Origin: Punica granatum
Taxonomy: Eukaryota > Streptophyta > Magnoliopsida > Myrtales > Lythraceae
Reading direction: 5' to 3'
NCBI RefSeq assembly: GCF_007655135.1
Contig: NC_045127.1
Coordinates: 14,827,001 to 14,891,000, forward strand
DNA: 64,000 bases
The position numbers and the translations under genes were made by a program. Under the pieces are notes generated by a model that was not told the origin of the DNA, ran no database searches, and worked only from the letters and a program-made list of their open reading frames with translations. This document shows, in pieces, positions 46,011-57,000 of the stretch (positions are counted from its first letter, which is position 1; each line of letters opens with the position of its first letter).

Positions 46011-46433
46011 GGCATTTCAAAAAACTATAGGCGGTTTTAGCGAAATTTCCGTATTTTGTATTAAGCTAATGTATTTATGAAGGGAAAACATTATTCGTGT
46101 TTTGATTAGAAATATATGAGGAACATGAAGTTATTTTGCATATTGTTTGTATTCAATTACGTGCAGAAAAAATAATTAAAGAATCTATACTTTTACTAAA
46201 TATAAAAGTGTGGAGCTCAATTTCTATTTCTTCACATTTCAATTTCTAAATTTCTCTTATGTTTTTCAGAAATTCCACAAATGCCATTTTTACCTTCTTC
46301 TTTTTTTTGCCACACCTTTCTTTTTGGGTGAATTGCCACACCATTTTTACCCTTTGAATAATGCTACAAAATGGATATTGGAGACTTGCGGCCACCTTAT
46401 ATTTTTACTCATGGATTTACATTGACTCATTTA
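46011..46433. other. Intergenic region
   Basis: AT-rich, with no gene. An open frame at 46210-46425 is phenylalanine-rich, low complexity and has no domain. Confidence 0.4.
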
Positions 46434-46725
46434 TGTAGCGTTTGGTAATGAAGTTAAGTTTGATTTAATTTGATTTAGTTTGATTTAAGGAGATGAAAAA
46501 AAAAAGTACTAGGAAAAAGTATGTGAGATAATTTGAAGAAAAATATATAAAAAAAGTAATGGTTGTGTTGATAAATTGAGGAAAAAGTGTTGAAATTGAA
46601 TTTTTTTTAATAGTTAAGAGAATTTAGGCTGAAATTGAGGAAAAAATAATAATTATGTTGTTAAATTGAGAGAAAAATAAAGTTAAATTAAACTAAATAA
46701 AATCAAACTTTGTTACCAAACATAT
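46434..46725. mobile_element. MITE-like element with GTTTGGTAA inverted ends
   Basis: About 290 bp of AT-rich DNA is bounded by GCGTTTGGTAATGAAG and CTTTGTTACCAAACA. Repeated TTGATTTAATTTGATTTA and AAATTGAGGAAAAA units fill the interior. The target duplication is not clear, so the class is uncertain; the ends resemble the Tourist-like elements in this window. Confidence 0.55.
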
Positions 46726-46856
46726 TTTCCTCCCTTCCCTTTCTTTCACCATCCCATTCCTTTTATCCTCAATCCTATTTCCCTAAAACTCATATTCCTT
46801 ACTTTTCCTTATCTTGGAGACGAAACTCTAACTATCAGACATCTTACATCCTACCA

Positions 46857-47100
46857 TTGTTAGAAAAAGTATGTACATGGTGACTTGGGAGAAAGAACCT
46901 GATTAGTCCTTGAAAAGGTGTGAAGAATTGTGCATAAATGAACATGACTGTTTGATAGGTTGTAACTACTCTTTGTATAAATACCTTAAATGTTTTATAG
47001 AGATATATGAAATCATTCTAACTCCCTCTCTCTTACTTGGAAAAAAGATATAATATATATTGATAGATTTTTCAATCTCTCGCTTCAAAATCTCAGTAGC
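46857..47100 (+). repeat. Possible solo-LTR remnant
   Basis: It begins TGTTAGAAAAAGTATGTACA and includes TTTGTATAAATACC, then a CTCCCTCTCTCTTACTTGG stretch, as in Ty1/copia LTRs with a core promoter followed by a pyrimidine-rich leader. I found no matching target duplication or end, so this is a weak call. Confidence 0.3.
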
Positions 47101-47479
47101 TATAATATATATCTTGGAAAGGTGATATTGCAACAATTATATTGTCCTCGAGAAAGTGCCATTCACGCATCTCACAACAACTTTTCCAATTTTACAGTTC
47201 CTATTTCTCTCGGCAATGACTCCACGCACAACCCGACTTGCCCAGAGCAATGGTCAGTCTCCCTCCCCCTTCCCCCTTTTCTTTTCTGCTCGGGGGCTAC
47301 CATTCCCTCTAATGGCACAAACGAGGGAAAGGAAAATGAAATGGCTCCTTTTCTTTTCTTATTTTGTATTTATTATTTGATAATAGAAAGTGAAATTACA
47401 TATAGAAGGATGGCTTCTGAAATAATATTTGTTGTTAATGGCACTCCAATATGATGAAAAGTAATAAAAAACTATCAAG

Positions 47480-47635
47480 AGAAGAAATAGCATAGTGGTG
47501 CACCTTTCGCTTGCTAATCAAAAGGTCTTAGGTTCGATACCCAATGGGACTACCCGTGCTCCTTTATTAGATATTTAGGATTTCTATTTCAATGTACTAG
47601 GCTCATGAGCCTTCCGTGTAACCAAAAAAAAAAAA
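47480..47635 (+). repeat. tRNA-derived SINE, family 1, plus-strand copy
   Basis: It starts AGAAATAGCATAGTGGTGCA (A box) and has TTAGGTTCGATACCC, a strong B box. It then has CTCCTTTATTAGATATTTAGG and ends TGAGCCTTCCGTGTAACC with an A-run. It is one of the two best preserved copies. Confidence 0.7.
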
Positions 47636-47640
47636 GAAAA

Positions 47641-48240
47641 GTAATGAAAAAACTGAAAAATTGGAAAAAGAAAAAATAGATATGAGGGAGGGGGAGGGCT
47701 GCGGCAGCTGTTCCACGCCATACCATTGTCCCCATCCCTTTGTGAGATAGGGAGGACAACTAAGGGCAGCGGTGACCTATTGGCGAGGTCATTGGCAACA
47801 TCTGAAAAGGAACGATGGTTCCCGACGTGGCGCCACGGCCCAAATCTATCCTTCTTCTCTCTCTCTCTCCAAAGAGAAGGAGAGGGAGGTCGACCAGGGT
47901 GGTGGTGCATCACCAAAGGTCACCACCGGCTGGGATGGATCGTTGGCGACCTGAGATGTTGTCGGTGACCTCACAAGGGCAGGGGCAATGGCTCCGGGAT
48001 GGCACACCAACTATGCTACCCTCCCCCTCCTTAAAATACTTCCTTTTTTATTTTACTTTTCATTATTTTTCATCAAACTAGAGTGCTATGTCAACGTCGT
48101 TAGTCTCCCGTTAGCATCTTAATGGAAACTGTCAGTGATGTCTGAGGACATGATAAATTTGAGAAGAAAATGAAACGTGATAAAATTTATAACAAAAGTG
48201 AAATATGGTCGCAAATCTAAGAAAAAAAGTAAAGTTGATT
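47641..48240. other. GC-rich repeat cassette
   Basis: A GC-rich core (47690-48010) with GGCGAGGTCATTGGCAAC and GGTCACCACCGG phrases is flanked by AT-rich DNA. The right flank, with TTAGTCTCCCGTTAGCATC, resembles the arms of plant Mutator-like elements. Several overlapping open frames on both strands come from the composition. I see no gene. Confidence 0.4.
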
Positions 48241-48403
48241 ATTTATCTAAGTAATTTGCCTTTTTTTAATCAAAACCTACTAAAGATTATTTTTAGTTAT
48301 ATATCCTTATAACTTCTTGAATCTCAGCCTCTTGAATCTGATGGTATCATGATATTTTGATTTTAAGTTATCCTAAATTATTCTTTTTTGTTTTGGCATG
48401 TAA

Positions 48404-48714
48404 GGGTGTGTTTGTTTTTTAAAAAATTTTCAACTCAACTCAACTCAACTTAACTCCACTTATCTTCAATTCAACAACACAATTATTACTTTTTTAATTT
48501 TTTAATTTTTTTAATCATTCAATTCAATTTTTAATATTAAATTTTCTCAACTATTCATTACTTTTTCACAATTTAACAATACAATCATTATTTTCTCTCA
48601 ACTATTCATTACTTTTTCACACTTTTTCTCATAATTCTACAATACAATCATTACAAACAAATTAAAACTAAAACTCAACTCAACTCAACTCAACTCAAAA
48701 TCCAAACGCACTCT
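48404..48714. mobile_element. Tourist-like MITE related to the one at 3797-4120
   Basis: The 311-bp element has ends GGGTGTGTTTG and CAAACGCACTCT and is flanked by TAA at 48401-48403 and 48715-48717. Internal CTCAACTATTCATTACTTTTT units match the element in CACTA copy 1. Long CAACTCAACT runs lie near both ends. Confidence 0.75.
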
Positions 48715-49168
48715 TAATCGTCCACACAATCACATAAAATTTGAGTAAATTGCCTAATTGGTCCTCGAAAGATGGGTTTTATCTCAGTTGCACTCAGGCC
48801 CATTTTTTATATCAAACTAAACATTGACAGTTGAATGTTACATCATAGCAGTCCTTTTGTTTAGGTTCTGCGAAATCGTGAGCGGAATCGTCTAACGTGA
48901 TTTTTTATATTGTTTCTCGTCTAACATGTGTATCTGCCTCCCTAAAGTTGTTCAACAACACATACAATGACCGTATTTTGGTACCTCCAATGACCGTTTT
49001 CTCCCTTCTTTGGATATGTAGGGGATTATTGCACCTAGCAGAAAGATAAAAGTGATAGAATGAAATAGGGATAATCTTTGTAGGAAACTAAAAGAGTGTT
49101 TGCATAAAGGAAATGAGTGTGCTTAAAGGAAAGACACGGTTGCAGTGAATGCGAAATGTCTAAATCCG

Positions 49169-49240
49169 AAAGTAGTAAACACGAGGCCGGCCCAAAAGCA
49201 GTAAATGCGAAACCGAAGCCTGAAAGCTATAAATGCAAGA
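49169..49240 (+). repeat. 28-bp tandem repeat, block 1
   Basis: Units of the form AAAAGCAGTAAATGCGAAAC followed by CGAAGCCT occur about 2.5 times. The same unit recurs in block 2 at 52348-52446. Confidence 0.65.
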
Positions 49241-49267
49241 AGGGATTTTGCAGAGACACAAATGTTT

Positions 49268-49520
49268 GCTTGGCAGAAGGAAAAGACATTGCTAGAAGCA
49301 CAGGCGCCTGCCCGGCGGGGGGAGGAGAGATCGCTAAAAGCACGGGGGCTTGCCCGGCGGAGGGAGAAGAGATCGCAAGAAGCACGGGCGCTTGCCCGGC
49401 GGAGGGAGAAGAGATCGCTAGAAGCACGAGTGCTTGCCCGGCGGAGGGAGAAAAGATCGCGAGGGGCAGGGGCGCTTGCCCGGCGAATTTGCAAGAAAGA
49501 TGGGCACTTGCCCGATGAAC
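49268..49520 (+). repeat. 42-bp minisatellite (GCTTGCCCGGCGGAGGGAGA-type units)
   Basis: Four full 42-bp units lie at 49306-49347, 49348-49389, 49390-49431 and 49432-49473, with a diverged unit before and another after. Because 42 is divisible by three, the stretch stays open and reads as ACPAEGEEIARSTG repeats. There is no ATG in that frame upstream and no known domain, so I call it a repeat and not a gene. Confidence 0.85.
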
Positions 49521-52347
49521 TGCGTTGCTTAAAGGAAAGGTGCATTGCATAAAATAACATGCGGAAGATAAAATGCAAATGCTGGGGAGTTGTGCTTTGC
49601 TGAAGGCTGCTTTGCTGCTGAAGGATGGTTTTGCTTTGTGGAGTGTCGGCTTTTCGGCTGCAAACGATTGTGTTTTCACTGATGATGCCCCGATCGTGCG
49701 TTGAGGGATTTTGCTTTGCGAGTGCCGGATTTACTGCTTGAGCGGTCATGTTTTGACTTGCGGAAGTTCGTCGGGAGCCGGCATTTTGTGCTGCGAGACT
49801 CGAGCTCTAGGGAGCAGCGCCTACGTACCCCATTGGGTAGGGGATCAGAGTTTACCGTAGTTCTTGCTTGTTTGTGCTTGTACTCCTAGCATCATTCGTA
49901 AATCATGTGAGAAATACTAATACGAGATAGACATCGGTAAGCACTAAAAGGGAGTGTCGTTGCGACGCACAAATCTTCATTTTCGGGTCACCTAAGTGAC
50001 CCATGAAAAGTTTTGCTTTGACAGTGCATGTGGGTCCCGTTCTTAGAGGTCTAGATACGAGGCCTCTAGGGGCTCTTGTTAGCCATGCATGGTCATATCG
50101 AGACTTTCCTGACGATGCCCTATTAGTTCTATCATGTGCTCGACGTGCCCGTCGGCTTTAGACCCTTTTCATCAGGGTGCCGTAGGGCGGCTGTGTTTGT
50201 GACCCGTCTGGGGGATTTCTGTGCAAATTTGGTCAGACCTTGGTAGTAATTTTCGGAGTGTTATGACTAGACTCCCGGAAAGGAATGTCTGGGATTTTAG
50301 CTTTGTGGTAGCCGATTGAAGGGCGGCTGTGACCCGTTTGAAGTTATGCAAATACAAAGAGAAAAGAGAAAACTTGGGAAGCATGCTGCCCAAGGCTAAA
50401 AGGATACACGGGTTTACGCTTGCAGTGAGATGTACCCCTATTTCCTCTGTCCTTCTATTGTGTAGGCTATCTTGAACTACTTGAATGGCTTGCTTGGTTT
50501 GCCTATCGTGCTCGAGGAAGACTCTGCTTTGGACGGTTGAGTAATGCAGGAGAGACAATCGGGGACTGTGTTGGAGTAGATAACTTGGCCACTTCCTTTG
50601 GGATCATTTGTTCGCACAATGTGTGAGGGACTAGGGGATCAATTTATTTATCTTTCGCTTTGCTTTCCTTTTGCTACGGTCACCCACCTCGAGGCCGCAC
50701 CTTTCAACCTAAAGGGGATGAACTCTCCTTTTACCGCGACCACCCACCTCGGGATTTTTGGTCGTGCCTCTCTTTTGCCATAGCTTTTGCCTAGGCCCTC
50801 CCAGAAGGGGTTTTTGACCTAGCGAGCTCGATTCTCTTATATCTCGAGTTTGCAAGGGCGAAGGGTTCGAAAGATTCAACCTCCAAGTGCATTGTGCTTT
50901 GTCTCCGTTAAGGAGTTGTGTTTGCCGCTCCCCTTTTTGTCGGGTTTTGTTGATTTTTTTGGATTGGCGGTGCCGGTGTTTTTGGTGAACCTCGACGTTA
51001 CCTCGTTTTGCTTGTTGGCTGGTTTTTCTCGCTTCTTTTCCCTATCTCTTCATTGGCGGGTTTTTTTTCTGTTTTTTTTTCGCTCTGTTTTTTTCCTTGC
51101 AGCTAGGGTTTGTTTTGTGCCCCGTGTCTTTGTTTGAAACTCCTCAACTTTGCATTGCCGAGGCCATTGTGGTGTGCTTCGCCCCATGGAGACTCTTTGC
51201 GTGTTGTTGTCCTGACCTAATTTTGTGAGGATTGGCTTTCTTGGAAGTTTGACTCTCGTGCACTCGGAAGACGAACTTCGCCTCCTTTATCCTTGCAAGC
51301 TTTTACAAGTACCTTCCCCTATTGTCTAAGAAAATACATAATTGCCCTGGTGCGAATAGGCGACCTAGATTGTGCCGGTGTGAATGTTGGACGGGGATGC
51401 CTCGGTTTTCATTTGTTGAAGTGGCCCGTGACTGGTGCCTTATGTGATCACTGTCTTCGATCGTATCTTGATGTTCCCATAATGCCTGCTTCTTGAATGG
51501 TGCACATTGCTGAAGCCACTGAATGTTCGAGGAAGATTGTTTCGTCGATACTGGGTGATTCTCTTGATTGTCTGCGTCTTCAGCTTCATAGGGGGTACCT
51601 CATCGTCAGACACCTCCCTTGTTGAAGTATAAGAAAAGGGTCCGAGACAAGTTCTCGGGGAAACGTGAACTCGTGCATCGCTCTTCGCCTGTGGCCAATG
51701 TGTCTCTATGAATGATGACAAAGAAGATGATGTATTGGGTGATTATGCAGTTGAATATGCAGTAAGAAATATGAGGTGGACCTATGGGAAAATCCCTTTT
51801 TGTCCGACACGCGATTCATGGGGTGTCGTGTGTGGTTGACATTAGTTTCCAAGAATCTAGTCATCACTACTCTGGAGTGGTTAGACCGTGGCCGGAGACC
51901 GCATAGGTGTACTTTCCTCGATTGCGGGTTGGCATGCACAGCCGTCCTAAGGAAGGCTCAAAGAACCAGGTCTCATGAAGACCGGCGAGTCGAATAGGCT
52001 CGACAAAACTAATAGGGCATATTTAGGACTGTCCTAATGCCCGTCAAGGATTTGTTTATGTTAGGAGTTTGCTCGAGAATGCATTTGAATGAAAGTAAAA
52101 AAAGAGTTTAAAGAAGAGTACGCATGTTGCCCCAATGTTTAGTCGGTGGCCACAACGGAGGTGAATGAGATCCATTCTTTGGTTGACGACATGATCATGC
52201 TTGTATCTATTGTGATCAAGGATTGGGTCATGCTCTGCTTGTGGAGCTGTCACTTCTAGCCTTTGCAGTGAAAGGGTCAGATTTGTCCTTCGGAGTATCG
52301 CATGGATGAATTCGAATACAAGTCTATTTTGGATTTAAAATGAACTT

Positions 52348-52446
52348 GAAAGTAGTAAATGCTACACCGAAGCCTGAAAACAGAAAATGCTGGGCCAAGG
52401 CTCGAAAGCAGAAAATGCTGGGTCGAGGCCCAAAAGCAATAAATGC
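52348..52446 (+). repeat. 28-bp tandem repeat, block 2
   Basis: Three full units (starts 52348, 52376, 52404) and a partial fourth, of the form GAAAGCAGAAAATGCTGGGT followed by CGAGGCCC. The unit is shared with 49169-49240, 3.2 kb away. Confidence 0.75.
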
Positions 52447-54060
52447 ATGTTTGATAGGAAAGTGCCGGAAATGTAAAAGCAAAGGCGAGTGCTAGGGAAT
52501 AGCGCAAAGCACTGCAAAGAGGTGACTCTGATTTGCTTAGGTGATGCTATCTTTGCGGAAGAAAGATGGGAACTCAGTGTTGAAGTCCGAAGAAGCTGGA
52601 TGAGAGACGTTTGTTGTCATGATTGTGGTCATTTGAGGTTTAAGTTGCCTTCTTGTTGGATATTTCTTGCAATAGGAAGAGGAAAGCAATGTAGGAGCAA
52701 ACCTTGTCCGCAATTTCAATGCAAGGGTGCAGGGGATAGAACTGGCATGGTAGGCGTCGTGCAAGCTCGCCGAGGGACATGCACAGGGTGCGTCGAGGAT
52801 GTGTGCATAGATGAGGTGGCAACGTGCTCGCACGACGCGAAAGGATGCGTTCAGTTGAGTTGGTGGACGTGCGTGCTCGATCACGTGGTGACATGCTTGG
52901 TTGTAGTGCGGGGTGGGTGGCCAAGATGGACTCGGCCTCCAATCACAACACGCCTTGTGGTGAAGACGAAAACCGCGGGTGATCTACCTACGAAAGTGGG
53001 CATAATTCGCTTGTCGTGCGGAAGTGTTAGCTGTTGTGCAGAACAGTAAATGGATAGAATGCATGCAATGCTTGAATTTTAAAAAAGCTAATGTTGTCAT
53101 TTACATTGACTCGAAAGGTTCAAAGTTCAATGTAAATTTTATAAAATAAAGCCCTAAGCGGGTCTTCCACCACACTCGGAGTTTGAGCGAGCGCAGCCTC
53201 GGAAAGCACCGGTTCTAGACGAGGACCTTGCAGAGACGTCTATCCTAGAGTGCGTGTGTGGATCTCTATGAGCCCTCTTCCTAGACCTCTACAAGGCGGC
53301 GTTCGCTCAAGCGAGCTCCTGATCGTGTTTCAGTAGCTTGGCACGGGTCTGAGTGAGCTCCCTTTGAGGTTGTGGTTGGTCGGAGATTTGCTCATTCAGT
53401 GGCGGGTCAGTGAGGTCCTTGTGAGCTGACGAACTCTGTCGAGGAGCGGGCAGAAGGCCGAGCAAGGCATCCCTTACCAAGACGACATGATAATTTGCTT
53501 AGGACTCGTCAAAGTGAATGACATCCTAGTTTTTGAAAACTTCATGATGTATGGGTGCGAAGAAAGTAAACACCAACGACTTAATAGAAATTACAATGTA
53601 CATGTACATCGCTCTTGAAATGGAAAAGACTCAAGTGGCTCGCAGGTCGACTTGATGGACTGTTATCGGAGTCGGGTAGAAAGCTTGCATGGAAGCACAA
53701 CACGATGCATGGTTCGATGCTACAGGGACCATGCTACCTAGAGATGGGAGCCCTCGACTCAAGGGTGTCAATTCCTTGAAATCGAGCATGGATTTTTTTC
53801 AAGGTCTAAACGACAGTCGAACTGTGTGCCGTACCCCTACTTCGAACTCTTGTCTAACCTGAGTTGCATAAAACCGGTCGTGGGATGCGACCCATAGGTA
53901 CCTAATACTAGCGTGATATGCAATGCGTCTACTTTAAATAAAAGTGCGTAAAGTAAATAAGCGGGAAATTGCGAAAAGCAATAAATAAACAAGCAAGCAA
54001 AGCAAGTGGGAACGGGAACGAGCCCGAACCTTCTAAGTGTCCCAAGTGGAGTCGCCAAGC

Positions 54061-57000
54061 TGTACGGACCCCAATGTGCTCTCGTCTGGGCCCGCATGCG
54101 CACGATTGAATTACTCGGCTTGGGAGTGTTCACTTTCCCAGGGATGCATGACGGACACGCGTGAGAACCGGAAAGTCCGAGTTCGAGGGTTCACGTTACG
54201 TGTGGGCTATATCCCGCACGCCCTTTTGGTACTCTGGTTTGCTTGGCTTGCATGTTTTAATTATTTATCGCATGAACTAACCTGCACTTGGCTTACACGT
54301 TTTGACACTGAAAATTTGGTGAACCAAATGATGTCGGTTGAGAAGCCAAGAGAGAAGTAAACCGGTATGTCGGGGAATTGGTTCACTATCTTGTGTTACA
54401 GTTCATCAAACTATGATGTTTGAATTCCTGCGTGAACCGGAACTGCGAGATTTGAGATTACTCTTTTCTAGGCAAGCATTGGACCGATTCGATTAGTTCG
54501 ACTCTCGGACCGTTCATTCACTGGCTGGGATTCTTACAGAAATAAATGTACAAAATAAAAATCCTTACAATGCTCTCAAAATACAGCAAATTACAAATAG
54601 CAAATGGTCAAATCCCAGTCAGTTTGCTTTCGGTTATTTTTCCTCTCAGACTCGCCGTGAGTTTAGGGAAACACCGATAAACTGAAATTTAATTGAGCTG
54701 TCAGTGAATCGGGCGTTGGACCCTGTGATCGATGATTAGGGCGCTGAACCCTAAGTGTGATGTGTCCTATGGATCGGGCTCGACTCGCATGGGCAAACAA
54801 GAACAGAAAAGTAACAAACAATAATGTGAATTGCAGACAATGTGTTTGTTATTGTCGATTGTACGTGAATTAACAGATTATTAATCCATGAGTATTTGTT
54901 TGCAAGCAAATGCCACATGTTAAACAAGCAAACGCGTGTAAAACATTTTGCATTCAGAAATTTCACTGAATTCACCAAATTCGTGTTTTGACTCTAGATT
55001 TGGATCCTAGAGTTCCACCTAACAATTATCTAATATTTGGTTAGGTCAAGTGAAAGGTTAATCAACATTTTGCGTGTTTTGTAACAGAGATAACCGTTCT
55101 AATTGCTCAAGTCTACGGTAAGATGACAAAATTTCATCAGTGGATAAGAAAAGGTTTTGCAGATGAATCTGCACCTGAACAGATAGCCTATTCTTATCCT
55201 GATACTATAGTGTTTCTATCAAGCTAACCCTAGGGGTGTTGTTGAATTGTGAAAAGATGGTTTTTGCCCTTTATTTGAAAATTATTTTCAGAAAAGGAAA
55301 ACATTGCAATGCGGGCCACCTCGGCCTGTAGCCGGTGTTGACCAATTCCCTGGATCGTCCAAGGTTATGTAAGTTCGAAAAAGCCAAAGAACCGGTCAAT
55401 TTGTACAGAAGTGATCTAGAAAGATCTTATGTATCATGACCTGAGTTACTTGAAATCAGGTAAAAACTCAAGTTGAGACACACAAGTCCTTTCTAGACGT
55501 CTATGCTATATCGGAATGCGCGTTTCGGGATTTTGGAAATGCGAGTTTTGAAAAGGGCATTAACGTCATTTGACAACTCATTGACGCGAGTTATCAGTTA
55601 ATTGCCAATTCATGCAAAACTTATCAGTGCCAAGTGTGTTTAATCATGTGAGCGTCCTAATTAGCCCATTTGTGAATTTACAGCTTAAAATTAAATGCCG
55701 AATGCAGTAAATATGCGGGTTACAGACAATCAGGTAGATCATGGATTGATCCACTGAATGAAGTCTAAGTACCCAAAAAGCTTAATTTAATGAAAACAAT
55801 TCATGACACGGCGACTAAGACGGGTCCAGGAAGGTCGAGGATAATTTGGTCAAAATGACAAAAATACCATCGGAACCCAAATGGCCCTGAAAGAGTCACC
55901 GATACATGAATCCATGCATTTTGCTTTAAAAAAATGTTTTAAAGTTGTTAGCATGTGGGATTTGCGACAATATTAAAAGTGCAATTTACACAAAATCCGA
56001 GAAATAAATTTCATCGAGATAAAAAGACCGTTCTTGACCCGAATAAGGTCAATGAACCTTCGGCTCTTTCCTCTTGAGAATAGTCATGGGTTTCCTTGAT
56101 CCGTTTTGGGTTTCAAGCGTTCTCTTAAACCAATTTCGACTATTTCTCGCATGCCCAAATGTTAAACACGATAAATGACACATATTTAACAAAAACCGAT
56201 ATCGCCATGAGTTTGAAACGCGCATTTAAACATACAAACATGCACAAACACGCTATTTATGGAATCGATAAAACGATACCGGCTCCATGGATAAGGGTAA
56301 ACATAAGGACTCGAGAAACAACTCAAATTGGGGCAAGGAAACCGGTCTTGACCCGAAAAGGTCAAGAATACCCTCGGTTACCTCTCCAAGAGATTAATCC
56401 GAGAGGTATCTCGGCTTTTCCAGGTCGATATGGTTTCCTCGACTTCGATTTATACATTTCCCAACATGCTAGCATGTTAAACGATAATAAACATGCATGA
56501 TATAACATTGAAATTGATTAAAATTTAAATCTTGAAATTAAAACATGCTTGAATATGCCTTATAACTCCCTAAACACAATAAAAATGTAAAAATCCTAAC
56601 TCCTTTAAGTCGGGAATGGTTATACCTAATCCCGGGATGCAGGATGAAACCGTTGGAAGTCGAATTAGACTGTTGGTGGGTCGGGTTTGGGTTGTTTTTG
56701 CTTGAACAGACCTGAATGGCACAGACAGACCCGTCTATGCAATGTCTCGACCTGACTGGGCAGTTTTCAGGTCGAAGGTCACTACGGTGGCTCCCGATGA
56801 AATTTTGATGCAAGGTCGGTGGTTCTCGACTCTTAAGAGACCCCCGGAGGTGGCTGTGATGGTCGTTTGGTTCTAGAGTTGTCGGGTTGACCCGAACAGC
56901 CCTGCAAAGATCACGGAAAACAGAGCAAGTCAAGGAAACAGACCCGACTGGGCAGTTTTTGGGTCGACTTCATCACGGTGGCTTTCGATGGAATTTTGAT

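Larger units (their letters stand above)
48718..54060. other. Non-coding retroelement-like region
   Basis: About 5.3 kb with higher GC than its left neighbours and no domain in any frame. It holds the 42-bp and 28-bp tandem repeats described below. It runs directly into the giant LTR at 54061, so it could be the internal or 3' untranslated part of that element. Large Ty3/gypsy elements often have non-coding, repeat-rich DNA before the 3' LTR. No purine-rich tract of the usual kind precedes 54061, which weakens this reading. Confidence 0.4.

Noticed and set aside
11139..47635. tRNA-gene-like A and B boxes at several places
   Set aside because: The segments do not fold as complete tRNAs with acceptor stems, and they are followed by a shared non-tRNA body and A-rich tail, so they are SINE copies and not tRNA genes.
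47122..48081. Overlapping open frames of 80-110 residues on both strands
   Set aside because: They are spread over a possible LTR remnant, a SINE and a GC-rich cassette, begin without consistent ATG codons and have no recognisable domains.
49117..49749. Open frames through the 42-bp repeats (plus strand 133 residues, minus strand 208 residues)
   Set aside because: The plus frame has no ATG start, and the open length comes from a 42-bp unit divisible by three. No domain or splice context supports a gene.
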